From Lachnoclostridium sp. UBA2905 (GTDB taxonomy: Bacteria > Bacillota > Clostridia > Lachnospirales > Lachnospiraceae), in NCBI GenBank assembly GCA_002349525.1, contig DEDL01000002.1:1-15730 (forward strand): DNA of 15,730 nt, given 5' to 3'. A model generated the notes under the pieces. It was not told the DNA's origin. It worked only from the letters and a program-made list of their open reading frames with translations, and searched no databases. Numbering within the stretch: position 1 is the stretch's first letter; each line of letters opens with the position of its first letter. Below, piece after piece: positions 6,317 to 14,389 of the stretch. A program made the position numbers and the translations under genes.

Positions 6317-6908
6317 AAATGTATTGATATGCGGTGTTGGTGGACAGGGAACGGTACTTGCTTCCAAACTGCTTGCAAGTGCACATATGCGACTTGGAAA
6401 TGTTGTTCATTCTGCAGAGACAATTGGAATGGCACAAAGAGGTGGCTCTGTAACAAGCCATGTAAGAATTGGAAATGAAGCACATTCGCCGTTGATTCCT
6501 CTTGGAAAGGCCGATGTTATCATGGCATTTGAACCTGCAGAGGCAGTAAGGAGTATTGATTATCTTAAGGATGATGGCATAGTAATTGTTAATAGTGTTC
6601 CGGTAAAGCCAACAACAGAAAGTCTTCATGATACCGGATATGACGGAACTGTAATGATAGAATACCTGAAGAAGGTGTGTAAGCATCTTGTTGTTGTGGA
6701 TGCTGGAGAATTGTGTGCCTCCCTTGGCTCAGACAGGTATTTCAATGTTGCGGTACTGGGAGTTCTTGTTGGAACTAAAAAGCTTGATATAGATGAGGAA
6801 ACAGTTGTTGCAGAGATTAAAGAGAGAGTAAATGCCAGATTTGTGGAAACAAACCTTAAGGCCCTTCACATTGGTATTGAAACAGGAGGTAAGTATGAAG
6901 TTAAATAA
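6309..6908 (+). CDS. iorB: Indolepyruvate:ferredoxin oxidoreductase, beta subunit
   Basis: The start chosen is the ATG at 6309, with GGAGG at 6296-6300, inside the last codons of iorA; the frame is open a little further upstream but without a suitable site. The 199-residue subunit matches the gamma-type POR domain that completes the arylpyruvate oxidoreductase. It shows the nucleotide-binding-like G-V-G-G-Q-G-T-V at 9-16, S-A-E-T-I-G-M-A-Q-R-G-G-S-V at 35-48 and F-E-P-A-E-A from 74. The 8-bp overlap with iorA and 14-bp overlap with the next gene indicate translational coupling and matched amounts of the subunits. It is the short form, without a C-terminal extension. Confidence 0.96.
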   Translation: MNKNVLICGVGGQGTVLASKLLASAHMRLGNVVHSAETIGMAQRGGSVTSHVRIGNEAHSPLIPLGKADVIMAFEPAEAVRSIDYLKDDGIVIVNSVPVKPTTESLHDTGYDGTVMIEYLKKVCKHLVVVDAGELCASLGSDRYFNVAVLGVLVGTKKLDIDEETVVAEIKERVNARFVETNLKALHIGIETGGKYEVK

Positions 6909-8136
6909 AACACAGCTTGAGCAGGTTGACAGACAGGTTAAGCGTCTGATTGAAGGAGACAGCTATTATGGAAAAATGTACAGGAAGTTAGGAATTACAG
7001 GTGTAAGTAGTCAGGAAGAATTTGAAAAACTCCCATTTTCCAGTAAAAATGATTTGAGAAATGCTTATCCATTAGGAATACAGGCTGTACCAGATGAAGA
7101 AGTTGTACGTATTCATTCATCTTCAGGTACAACTGGTAAGCCTGTTATTATTCCTTATACAAAAAAGGATGTTGATGACTGGGCAGTTATGTTTGCAAGA
7201 TGTTATGAAACTGCTGGTATTACAAAACTTGACCGTATACAGATTACTCCGGGTTATGGTCTTTGGACTGCAGGTATAGGTTTTCAGTTAGGTTGTGAAA
7301 AGCTTGGAGCTATGGCAGTACCAATGGGACCTGGTAATACAGACAAACAGCTTCAGATGATGCAGGATTTAAAGTCAACAGTTATCTGTGCAACCTCATC
7401 TTATGCACTTCTTTTATCAGAGGAGATAGAAAAAAGGGGAATCAGAGATAATGTTCACCTGAAAAAGGGTGTCATTGGCTCGGAACGCTGGAGTGAAAAG
7501 ATGCGTGATACTATTCAGAAGAATCTTGGTATAGAGATGTATGATATATATGGTCTTACAGAAATATATGGTCCTGGTATAGGAATCAGCTGTTCTAAAC
7601 AGGAAAATATACATTACTGGGATGATTATGTATATATTGAGATTATTGATCCTGTTACAGGCAAACCTATTCCGGATGGAGAAGAAGGAGAAATTGTTAT
7701 TACAACACTTGTTAAAGAAGGTGCACCACTTCTTCGTTTCCGTACTCATGATATTTCACGTATCATTCCGGGAGAATGTCCTTGTGGCTGCAAATATCCA
7801 AGACTTGGTATCATTCAGGGACGAAGTGATGATATGTTTAAGATACATGGTGTCAATATGTTCCCAAGTCAGGTTGAGGAGATACTTGCAATGGTAGATG
7901 GGGTGTCGAGTGAATACAATATTAATCTTGCTCATGATGATGAGAAAAACCGTGACATTATATTGATTACTGCTGAGGCAGAAGGCAGGGTTAATTTTGA
8001 AGAAGCGGGTAATAAGATACGTGGTCTTGTGAAATCAAAGATTGGTGTCACTCCAAAGGTTACTGTTGTACCTGTTGGAACACTTCCAAGGTCTGAAAAA
8101 AAGACAAAACGAGTAATTGATCACAGAGATCAGTAA
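6895..8136 (+). CDS. paaK: Phenylacetate-CoA ligase family protein (AMP-forming)
   Basis: The start chosen is the ATG at 6895 with GGAGG at 6885-6889; the frame extends upstream within iorB without its own site. The 413-residue protein is an adenylate-forming ligase of the PaaK type: P-loop H-S-S-S-G-T-T-G-K-P at 74-83, Y-G-L-T-E at 219-223, R-T-H-D at 283-286, a short Cys motif C-P-C-G-C at 295-299, and a C-terminal lid with S-E-K-K-T-K-R. Family members join arylacetates to CoA with ATP cleavage to AMP and PPi. Next to iorAB it probably handles the aryl acid of the same pathway, either activating imported arylacetate or, in reverse, releasing it. Direction and exact substrate cannot be told from sequence. 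The gene overlaps iorB by 14 bp. Confidence 0.93.
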   Translation: MKLNKTQLEQVDRQVKRLIEGDSYYGKMYRKLGITGVSSQEEFEKLPFSSKNDLRNAYPLGIQAVPDEEVVRIHSSSGTTGKPVIIPYTKKDVDDWAVMFARCYETAGITKLDRIQITPGYGLWTAGIGFQLGCEKLGAMAVPMGPGNTDKQLQMMQDLKSTVICATSSYALLLSEEIEKRGIRDNVHLKKGVIGSERWSEKMRDTIQKNLGIEMYDIYGLTEIYGPGIGISCSKQENIHYWDDYVYIEIIDPVTGKPIPDGEEGEIVITTLVKEGAPLLRFRTHDISRIIPGECPCGCKYPRLGIIQGRSDDMFKIHGVNMFPSQVEEILAMVDGVSSEYNINLAHDDEKNRDIILITAEAEGRVNFEEAGNKIRGLVKSKIGVTPKVTVVPVGTLPRSEKKTKRVIDHRDQ

Positions 8137-8235
8137 TATATGTATTCATTTAATTTCAAATATCCAATTAATTTCAAGTACGTAAAGGCTTACTTGAATT
8201 CAGTCAAATGCATTACTTATCAAAAGTTTTGTAAA

Positions 8236-8264
8236 TTGATTTTTAATGCATTTTCTGATATTCT
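8236..8264 (+). promoter_or_regulatory. Probable promoter of the phosphate cotransporter
   Basis: TTGATT (8236-8241), a 17-bp spacer and TATTCT (8259-8264) with TGA immediately before the -10. The hexamers and extended -10 are the same as in the iorA promoter. It leaves a short leader of about 30 nt before the start codon at 8301. Confidence 0.55.
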
Positions 8265-8300
8265 AAAGGGTAGAACACGCACTATTTGGAGGAAAGTGAT

Positions 8301-10061
8301 ATGAGCGTAGCTAATTTTATATCTCTCCTTGGAGGTATAGCATTATTCTTATTTGGTATGTCACTTATGGGCGAAGGTCTTAAAAAGGTTGCAGGCAATA
8401 AGTTAGAACTGATTTTATGGAAGCTTACAAGCAATCCATTGAAGGGAATTCTATTAGGAACTATTGTTACTGCTGTTATACAGAGTTCATCTGCTACAAC
8501 TGTTATGGTAGTAGGATTTGTTAATTCAGGTATGATGAAGGTTGCCCAGGCTATTGGAATTATTATGGGTGCCAATATCGGTACCAGTGTTACCGGATGG
8601 ATATTGTGTCTTTCATATGTTGATTCAGGTGCCGGCGGAATTGCAAGTCTGCTTTCAACAGCAACACTTTCAGCAGTTATTGCATTAATCGGTATCATTT
8701 TCAGAATGTTTTGTAAAAAAGCAACATTGAATCATCTTGGCAATATTATGCTTGGATTTTCAGTGTTGATGTTTGGTATGCAGTCAATGAGCGCAGCTGT
8801 TTCACCACTTAAGGAAAGTGAAGCATTTATTAATACTCTTACTGCATTTTCTAATCCATTTCTTGGTATTCTTATTGGAATAGTAGTAACTGCAGCCTTA
8901 CAGAGTGCATCAGCATCTGTAGGTATTTTACAGGCTCTTTCCATGACAGGTGCCATAAGCTTTGGAACAGCACTTCCAATCGTTATGGGTATGGGAATTG
9001 GAGCTGCAGCACCAGTTCTTTTATCTGCAATAGGAGCCTATACTAATGGTAAAAGAACAGCATTTATATATTTGTTTAATGATTTATTTGGAACTATAGT
9101 AATTGCAACAGTATTTTATTCTATTAATGCCTTTGCTCATTTTGGATTCCTTAATATGATAGTTGATCCGGTAATTGTTGCTCTTATTAATACAGTATTC
9201 AGAATTGTTACAATGTGTATTCTGTTTCCATGTATTCCATTACTTGAGAAGCTTGTATGTTTTATATTTAAGGATAATCCAGAGGACCTTGAGGATTCAA
9301 GGGATATTGAGCAGCTTGAAGAAAGATTCCTTGCACATCCTGCACTTGCTATTCAGCAGAGTAAGATTGCAACAGTTTCAATGGCTAAAAAAGCAAGAAA
9401 GAATATATTCCGTGCCATGGATCTTTTGAATGACTTTGATCAGAAGGCCTATCAGAAGGTTCAGAGAAAGGAAGATGTTATTGATAAGTATGAGGATAAG
9501 CTTGGAACATATCTTGTAAGACTTACAGGAGCAGAGCTTATTGGTTCACAGACATCAGATGTTTCTCTTTTACTTCATACAATCGGAGATTTTGAACGAA
9601 TTGGTGATCATGCTGTTAATATTGCAGAAACTGCATCTGAGATTTCAGAAAAGAAGGTTAAGTTTTCACAGAAGGCGGTTGGTGAGATTGAAGTTCTTAC
9701 TCAGGCAGTAAGAGATATTCTTAATCTTACTATCGATTCATATATTGAAAATGATCTTAACAAAGCTCATCAGGTTGAGCCTTTAGAAGAGGTAATTGAT
9801 AATCTTTGTTATGAGATAAAAAGCAGACATATTGACAGAGTAAAACAGGGCAAGTGTACACTTTCACAGGGCTTTGTATTTAATGATATTCTTGCAGATT
9901 ATGAAAGAGTAGCAGATTATTGTTCAAATATAGCTGTTGCCATGATTGAGCTTGAGTCTGCTGAGTTTGAGACACATCAGTATCTTAATAATATGAAGTC
10001 AAAGGATAACGCAAAATTCAGAAATGCGTTTGAGAAATATCTTAACACATATAAGATTTGA
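8301..10061 (+). CDS. Na+/phosphate cotransporter with PhoU-like C-terminal domain
   Basis: The start chosen is the ATG at 8301, with GGAGG at 8288-8292; an in-frame TTG at 8286 overlaps that site and is unlikely. Residues 1 to about 320 form the membrane part with two inverted Na/Pi cotransporter repeats, each marked by the Gln-Ser signature: Q-S-S-S-A-T-T at 61-67 and Q-S-A-S-A-S at 201-206. Residues about 340-560 form a cytoplasmic PhoU-like helical domain with the paired motifs D-F-E-R-I-G-D-H at 430-437 and D-Y-E-R-V-A-D-Y at 533-540. The protein should import inorganic phosphate with sodium, and the PhoU part may control it. The length (586) is normal. It has its own promoter and terminator, so it appears monocistronic. 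Confidence 0.95.
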   Translation: MSVANFISLLGGIALFLFGMSLMGEGLKKVAGNKLELILWKLTSNPLKGILLGTIVTAVIQSSSATTVMVVGFVNSGMMKVAQAIGIIMGANIGTSVTGWILCLSYVDSGAGGIASLLSTATLSAVIALIGIIFRMFCKKATLNHLGNIMLGFSVLMFGMQSMSAAVSPLKESEAFINTLTAFSNPFLGILIGIVVTAALQSASASVGILQALSMTGAISFGTALPIVMGMGIGAAAPVLLSAIGAYTNGKRTAFIYLFNDLFGTIVIATVFYSINAFAHFGFLNMIVDPVIVALINTVFRIVTMCILFPCIPLLEKLVCFIFKDNPEDLEDSRDIEQLEERFLAHPALAIQQSKIATVSMAKKARKNIFRAMDLLNDFDQKAYQKVQRKEDVIDKYEDKLGTYLVRLTGAELIGSQTSDVSLLLHTIGDFERIGDHAVNIAETASEISEKKVKFSQKAVGEIEVLTQAVRDILNLTIDSYIENDLNKAHQVEPLEEVIDNLCYEIKSRHIDRVKQGKCTLSQGFVFNDILADYERVADYCSNIAVAMIELESAEFETHQYLNNMKSKDNAKFRNAFEKYLNTYKI

Positions 10062-10077
10062 TAGTAACATTATTATG

Positions 10078-10133
10078 AATAGCTTTATAAAAGAGTTAAA
10101 ACGATTTTATAAAGCTATTTATTTATTTTTATT
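10078..10133 (+). terminator. Rho-independent terminator after the phosphate cotransporter
   Basis: AATAGCTTTATAAAA (10078-10092) and TTTTATAAAGCTATT (10105-10119) form a perfect 15-bp stem with a 12-nt loop, followed by TATTTATTTTTATT. The stem is AT-rich but long. It starts 17 bp after the TGA at 10059-10061, which is itself followed by an in-frame TAG. Confidence 0.82.
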
Positions 10134-10159
10134 GAAATATTATTTTTTTGTGTTATAAT
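10132..10159 (+). promoter_or_regulatory. Promoter of the Ig-like surface protein gene
   Basis: TTGAAA (10132-10137), a 16-bp spacer and a perfect TATAAT (10154-10159) with TG at 10151-10152 as an extended -10. The leader to the ATG at 10214 is about 50 nt and contains GGGAG at 10201-10205. Confidence 0.7.
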
Positions 10160-10213
10160 TGGTAAAATAAGGCAGAAATATTGTCTTAAATATATAAAGA
10201 GGGAGATTTAATT

Positions 10214-12574
10214 ATGAAAAGAAAGAAAATTCTTGCATTAGTACTTGCTGCTTCAATGGCTTTATCATTGAATTATGCACCTGCTGATGCAGCGAAAAAG
10301 GCTGGCGTTAAAAAGGTTACACTGAAAAGTAGTATTTCTGGCAACAGCAAGCAGATTGTTATTGCCAAAGGCAAATCAGTTAAATTAGTTTCTAATGTTG
10401 TTGTTGCTAAGGGAACTAAAAAGTCAGCTAAAAAGTCAGCTAAAAAGGTTACATACAAGGTTGCCAACAAGAAAATTGCTGCAGTTTCTGGAAAGGGAAT
10501 TGTAAAGGCTAAGAAGGTTGGTAAAACTAAGGTAACTGCTATATCAAAAGCAGACAAAAAGAAGAAGGCAACTATAGGCGTAAAGGTTGTAGCTAGGGCT
10601 GTAAATAGCATTAAGATTTCCAAAAAATCATTAAATATTAATGCTGGACAGAAGGTTGCACTTAAGGCAACTGTTAAGGCTAAGAAGGGTGCCTGCAAGG
10701 ATGTTGCATGGTCAAGCTCCAACACAAAGGTTGCAACTGTCAATAAAAAAGGTCATGTAACTGGTGTTTCTGCTGGTACTGCTAATATTACAGCAAAGGC
10801 TGTTGATGGTTCTAATAAGAAGGCAACATGTAAGGTAAGTGTTAATTCTTCAGCTTCAGTAGCTCAGGTTAATCTTACAGGTATATCTGTCCTTAATTCA
10901 AGAAGCATAGCATTCTCACTTAGTAGCGCATATCCTTTAGATATGTCAAAGGTTGTTGTAAAGAGTAAGAAATATCAGTCAGGTATATTCAACAATGTAG
11001 TTAAGATTAGCAGTCTGTCTTCAACAGATAATGTTAATTATACAATAGTTATTGATAATAGAAATGTAATTTATGAAGGCGATTTTGTAAGTATTGAGAT
11101 TCCATCTCTTACAGGAACTGTGAAGATGTTACAGACTCAGTATCGTGAAGCAGTATGTGCCTTTACAGATGAAACTATATCTACATGGGAAGTTGGAAAA
11201 TATAAAAGAGAATCATTTAAGTTTGAATATTCTAAGGGATATTCATCATATGCTATTAATGCTCTTCCAGCAGGTCTTTCTGCAGAAACCAGAGATGGAA
11301 GACTTTATATTAAGGGTACACCTGTAGCTGCTGGTGCTGTAGATGCAGTTGTGTCAGGTACTGATGAATTTGGTAATACTCATAGTGAGACTATTCATTT
11401 TATAGTAGGTGCTGAAAATGCTATTGTAGGAGCTTCAGTGCAGGAATATATCCTTATTGGTACAGAAGCATCATATAGATCTATGTCAACCTACTTTGTT
11501 GGTGGCTCAGGTGAATATAATTATAGTGTTGTTGCAGATGCAAATAATATTGTAAAAAATAAAAATGAGGATTCTTCTCTTGATTCTTCAGATATTTATG
11601 CCAAGGTTCTTGTACCTGGAACATTTTATGTAACTGTAAGAGCTACAGATGCAAGTAATCCTGGGTTATATGCAGATATTAATTGTGTATTTAATGTAAA
11701 ACAGGGAATATCAATTGGTGGTGTTATTAAAGATGCACAGGGCAATCCAATGAACTCTGGAACTATAACTTTTACTAACAAAAACAGGAATTCTAAATAT
11801 TGTGATCATGCATATTATTATGTGCAAAGCTCAACAAGTACATATTCAGCAATTGTAGAGCCTGGTATTTATGATATTTCTGCATCATATTCATATGGTT
11901 CAGATGGTGCTGAAGACTATAATTTATCAATACAGTATTTGTATTCTCAGGCGCTTACTACCACAAGAACCGGATATGATATTCAGCTTAGCAATATTTA
12001 TAAGGTAGTAATAACATGCGCTGATCCTGAATTTTCATCTTATGGAAATACATGGTGGTATTTCAATGATGTTGAAGTAGGTAATTCTTCAGGTTCAGGT
12101 GCAATTTATCTTAAAAATGGTGTGTATACATTATCAACTAAAGAGGATGATGATCAGCGTGACTGGTTCACAGGTGCAGCGTTTAAGTATGTTGCTAATG
12201 TAGTTGTAAATGGTTCAGCAGTTCAGGCAGTTGCCAACAAAGTGAATGTTGAGTCTGGTAAAAAATACGGTGCAGTAAATACTACATACTATGTTGATAT
12301 GGAGAAGTCTGTATCGCTTGAAGATGCAGGTTCATATTATGCTTACAAGTTTATACCTAAAGAAACAGGTATGTACAAATTTTCAGTTAATGATGATGAT
12401 GATGTTAAATTCTATGATATGTCAGGAATAGCAATTAAGGGTACAGTAGTTAACGAAAATACATTATATGAGCTTAAGGCAAATCAGACATATATTGTTG
12501 GTGCTGGATATCAGACAGATAGTAGATTTTCTATTACTAAAGTTATAGTTAGTGATACTGATACAGAAGAATAA
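10214..12574 (+). CDS. Secreted multi-domain protein with bacterial Ig-like (Big_2) repeats
   Basis: The ATG is preceded by GGGAG at 10201-10205. The 786-residue protein starts with a signal peptide (M-K-R-K-K, a hydrophobic core at 6-19, and A-D-A-A cleavage region near 24-27). Residues about 30-127 are a very Lys-rich, diverged Ig-like module. Residues about 130-210 are a clear Big_2 domain (W-S-S-S-N-T-K-V-A-T-V-N, G-x-V-T-G-V-S-A-G-T-A-N-I-T-A). Residues about 320-398 resemble a putative-Ig (He_PIG) module (A-L-P-A-G-L-S, I-K-G-T-P). Residues about 498-590 resemble a carboxypeptidase-regulatory/Cna-B fold (G-G-V-I-K-D-A-Q-G-N-P). Residues about 700-786 resemble a PPC-type beta domain. No LPxTG anchor, membrane helix or catalytic motif is visible; the basic N-terminal module could hold it to the wall. 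Its ligand is unknown. Monocistronic. Confidence 0.88.
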   Translation: MKRKKILALVLAASMALSLNYAPADAAKKAGVKKVTLKSSISGNSKQIVIAKGKSVKLVSNVVVAKGTKKSAKKSAKKVTYKVANKKIAAVSGKGIVKAKKVGKTKVTAISKADKKKKATIGVKVVARAVNSIKISKKSLNINAGQKVALKATVKAKKGACKDVAWSSSNTKVATVNKKGHVTGVSAGTANITAKAVDGSNKKATCKVSVNSSASVAQVNLTGISVLNSRSIAFSLSSAYPLDMSKVVVKSKKYQSGIFNNVVKISSLSSTDNVNYTIVIDNRNVIYEGDFVSIEIPSLTGTVKMLQTQYREAVCAFTDETISTWEVGKYKRESFKFEYSKGYSSYAINALPAGLSAETRDGRLYIKGTPVAAGAVDAVVSGTDEFGNTHSETIHFIVGAENAIVGASVQEYILIGTEASYRSMSTYFVGGSGEYNYSVVADANNIVKNKNEDSSLDSSDIYAKVLVPGTFYVTVRATDASNPGLYADINCVFNVKQGISIGGVIKDAQGNPMNSGTITFTNKNRNSKYCDHAYYYVQSSTSTYSAIVEPGIYDISASYSYGSDGAEDYNLSIQYLYSQALTTTRTGYDIQLSNIYKVVITCADPEFSSYGNTWWYFNDVEVGNSSGSGAIYLKNGVYTLSTKEDDDQRDWFTGAAFKYVANVVVNGSAVQAVANKVNVESGKKYGAVNTTYYVDMEKSVSLEDAGSYYAYKFIPKETGMYKFSVNDDDDVKFYDMSGIAIKGTVVNENTLYELKANQTYIVGAGYQTDSRFSITKVIVSDTDTEE
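10418..10447. repeat. 12-bp tandem repeat encoding Lys-Lys-Ser-Ala
   Basis: AAAAAGTCAGCT occurs at 10418-10429 and 10430-10441, followed by a partial third copy AAAAAG. It encodes K-K-S-A-K-K-S-A-K-K inside the first Ig-like module. The in-frame unit can gain or lose copies without a frameshift. Confidence 0.9.
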
Positions 12575-12611
12575 TTGTAGATGTTTAATTGTATTAAACA
12601 GGTATAATATT

Positions 12612-12655
12612 AAAAGCAGTGTTTTAACAGGTAAAACTGTTAAGACGCTGCTTTT
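12612..12655. terminator. Bidirectional terminator between convergent genes
   Basis: The 19-nt arms at 12612-12630 and 12637-12655 (core CAGTGTTTTAACAG against CTGTTAAGACGCTG) pair fully if two G-U pairs are allowed, around a 6-nt loop. The stem ends in AAAA and TTTT, so it gives a short U-tract on both strands. It lies between the TAA of the surface protein and the end of the minus-strand PH gene. Confidence 0.82.
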
Positions 12656-12696
12656 TAATGTTGAAAAATATTAAGTTCAAATCGAACATTTATCTA

Positions 12697-13104
12697 TTAA
12701 TAATGGTCAGTATCATTATCAAATTCGTGGTCATAGTCATCGCTGTCTTCGCCATGATGCTCCATAAATTCTCTGTTTGTTACCTTTTTACGATCACGTT
12801 CAGCTTCAACCATTTCTGAAAGCATCTCTTTGACACTTTTGGAATCCTTTATATTCTGGATTTCAAAATCCTTAAGAGTTTTATCAGCAGAACAGCATCT
12901 GATGGTTCCAAGACCAAATAATCTCTGCCAGAATTTTCTTTCTAATGATATATCCATAATTCGATAAAGTCTTACCTCGTCTTCCTTGACGTTAAGAAAT
13001 CCTGTACTGATAAACAATCTGTCAGCTGATAGACTGTATTTAGTGAATGTAAAAGGAAGTCCGAATATTATTCTTTTTCGGTCACCCCATATTATATCTG
13101 CCAT
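12697..13104 (-). CDS. PH-domain-containing protein with acidic His/Asp-rich tail
   Basis: The ATG at 13104-13102 follows GGAGGG at ideal spacing on the minus strand. The 135 residues begin with a bacterial PH-like (bPH_2) domain at about 1-95: K-Y-S-L-S-A-D-R-L-F-I-S-T-G, then V-R-L-Y-R-I-M-D-I, then the typical W-Q-R-L-F-G-L-G-T-I followed by Ser, Ala and Asp, then F-E-I-Q-N-I. After it come a charged helix (E-A-E-R-D-R-K-K-V-T-N-R-E-F-M) and an acidic tail with alternating His, Asp and Glu. No membrane segment is seen, unlike YdbS-type relatives, so it is probably cytoplasmic. Family members have no firmly known role. It has its own promoter-like sequence (13143-13171). Confidence 0.85.
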   Translation of the reverse strand: MADIIWGDRKRIIFGLPFTFTKYSLSADRLFISTGFLNVKEDEVRLYRIMDISLERKFWQRLFGLGTIRCCSADKTLKDFEIQNIKDSKSVKEMLSEMVEAERDRKKVTNREFMEHHGEDSDDYDHEFDNDTDHY

Positions 13105-13142
13105 CTTAGTCCCTCCTTATATAAAAATACTAATGTATTAAA

Positions 13143-13171
13143 ATTTTATCATTTGTTATTTGATATGTAAA
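13143..13171 (-). promoter_or_regulatory. Probable promoter of the PH-domain gene
   Basis: On the minus strand TTTACA (13171-13166), a 17-bp spacer and TAAAAT (13148-13143) lie about 40 bp upstream of the start codon. Confidence 0.45.
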
Positions 13172-13189
13172 CCTTAATTATGCATAATG

Positions 13190-13231
13190 AAACTCTTAAT
13201 ATAAGCCTGTGTAATACTTTGCTAAGAGTTT
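13190..13231 (-). terminator. Possible weak terminator after the CxxC/CxxH gene
   Basis: AAACTCTTA (13190-13198) and TAAGAGTTT (13223-13231) are perfectly complementary across a 24-nt loop. On the minus strand the first arm overlaps the TAG stop of the 13222-13950 gene, and only a short T-run (TTTCATT) follows. Termination here may be partial, leaving read-through into the PH gene. Confidence 0.35.
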
Positions 13232-13950
13232 TCTTCGTTGTATGAAACACTGTTGGTTTTTATTAGAGCACGTGGGAGAGCATCCTTTGAGTTTTTCCAG
13301 GGTGCGTCCTTGTTGGTGTAATCAAATTTGTCGGTAAACCATTCGACATCATCATTTACACGTTTGAGATTGCTTAAAAATACATCATTTAACATTCGGA
13401 TGAAGTCCTCATAATCCCTGCCACCAAGGTGATTGCCCGCATTTTTATACAAAAGAGTGTAGTGGGCAAAGCAGAAGCCTTTTGACTTTTTAAGTTTACT
13501 TACAAAGTCACCATCTGTTTTGTATAAATGAAATATAGTTGCAATATATCTGTCAAATACACCATTAATTCTATTGCATACATAACAGGAATTATTGAGA
13601 TTATCCATATATTCCATGAGTTTGTCAGGGGAGGTATTCCTTTTAAAAAATGATGGGGCCTTTGGTGTGGATTTTGAAAGCTTCTCAAAGTCCTTAATGA
13701 CTTTATTGAAATGTGTATTTAATATAAGTCCTAACCCAAGTCTGTTCTGGTGTTTATACATTAGTCTGATGTGTTTCTCACAAAAACCTGTTTTATCTGT
13801 CTCCATTCTTATATCATCTTCCATATAGCTGGGACCGAGAGTAAAGTTTATGGCATCCTTTTCTATTTCTTCGTACATTGTACACACAGGGCACTCGCAG
13901 TGCTTATCAAAGGCGTCATTAACAGGTATCATATATAATGCTTCTTTCAT
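13222..13950 (-). CDS. DUF6062-like protein with two CxxC/CxxH modules
   Basis: The ATG at 13950-13948 has GGAGG at good spacing. The 242-residue soluble protein contains two similar Cys/His modules. The first has C20-P-V-C23 (with an extra C18) and C57-E-K-H60; the second has C122-Y-V-C125 and C160-F-A-H163. The CxxC-to-CxxH distance is about 34 residues in both, which suggests an internal duplication and two metal sites, probably zinc. The conserved N-terminus (Y-M-I-P-V-N-D-A-F-D) and G-P-S-Y-M-E-D-D-I-R match what I recall as DUF6062, found in Lachnospiraceae and relatives, with no known function. It starts 33 bp after the AraC-type gene on the same strand, so the two are probably cotranscribed. 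Confidence 0.85.
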   Translation of the reverse strand: MKEALYMIPVNDAFDKHCECPVCTMYEEIEKDAINFTLGPSYMEDDIRMETDKTGFCEKHIRLMYKHQNRLGLGLILNTHFNKVIKDFEKLSKSTPKAPSFFKRNTSPDKLMEYMDNLNNSCYVCNRINGVFDRYIATIFHLYKTDGDFVSKLKKSKGFCFAHYTLLYKNAGNHLGGRDYEDFIRMLNDVFLSNLKRVNDDVEWFTDKFDYTNKDAPWKNSKDALPRALIKTNSVSYNEENS

Positions 13951-13983
13951 TGTAAAACCTCCGTTCTTATAATCAGTTAAAAA

Positions 13984-14319
13984 TTAATTGCAATTATAGT
14001 CTTTTTTTGAATATTTGCCAGGAGAAATCCCTGCAACCTTTGTAAATGTTCTGATGAAGTTTGAATAATCGTTAAAGCCGGATTCAAAGCAGGCGTCATT
14101 TACACTGCTGCCGGAGTTCAAAAGCTTTTTGGCATATTCTATACGGCTGTCAATAATGTAAGTTCTTATTGGCAGACCGGTATGTTTTTTAAATAGATGG
14201 CTTAAATATGCTCCATTGTGATAAAACTTTTTTGACAGCAGCTTCAGAGAAAGATCATCGGAAATGTGGTGACATATAATATCGTCCTCATAGGGTTCAT
14301 AATAATTATCGAGCTGCAA
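13984..14319 (-). CDS. AraC-family DNA-binding domain protein (short, no sensor domain)
   Basis: The start chosen is the TTG at 14319-14317, 11 nt after a strong GGAGG (14335-14331). Two GTG codons at 14331 and 14328 are in frame but overlap or crowd that site. The 111 residues are nearly all the double helix-turn-helix of AraC regulators: D-D-L-S-L-K-L-L-S-K-K-F, Y-L-S-H-L-F-K-K-H-T-G-L-P, R-I-E-Y-A-K-K-L-L, then D-A-C-F-E-S-G-F-N-D-Y-S-N-F-I-R-T-F and the signature G-I-S-P-G-K-Y. The N-terminal ligand-binding half present in most relatives is absent. As the upstream neighbour is a broken gene, this may be a truncated regulator, yet it has its own start signals. It probably binds DNA, but what controls it is unclear. 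Confidence 0.85.
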   Translation of the reverse strand: MQLDNYYEPYEDDIICHHISDDLSLKLLSKKFYHNGAYLSHLFKKHTGLPIRTYIIDSRIEYAKKLLNSGSSVNDACFESGFNDYSNFIRTFTKVAGISPGKYSKKDYNCN

Positions 14320-14353
14320 GGTATACACCACCTCCTAAGGCTTATTATATATA

Positions 14354-14382
14354 ATAGTATATGCATATGTACGATTACGCAA
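14354..14382 (-). promoter_or_regulatory. Possible promoter of the AraC/CxxC gene pair
   Basis: On the minus strand TTGCGT (14382-14377), a 17-bp spacer and TACTAT (14359-14354) lie about 20 bp upstream of the ribosome-binding site. The region is AT-rich (TATTATATATAATAAG), so chance matches are possible. Confidence 0.4.
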
Positions 14383-14389
14383 TAAAAAT

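Noticed and set aside
6240..6686. Minus-strand ORF of 148 codons across iorA and iorB
   Set aside because: It overlaps two strongly supported overlapping genes and has a Cys/Ser/His-rich composition typical of antisense shadows.
8173..8198. Terminator between the ligase gene and the phosphate transporter (TTCAAGTA and TACTTGAA)
   Set aside because: Only 8 bp pair across a 10-nt loop and no T-run follows. It is too weak to call.
10273..10743. Long minus-strand ORF of 156 codons opposite the surface protein gene
   Set aside because: It is the mirror of the Lys-rich coding strand (AAA/AAG read as Phe/Leu), has no start signals and matches no family.
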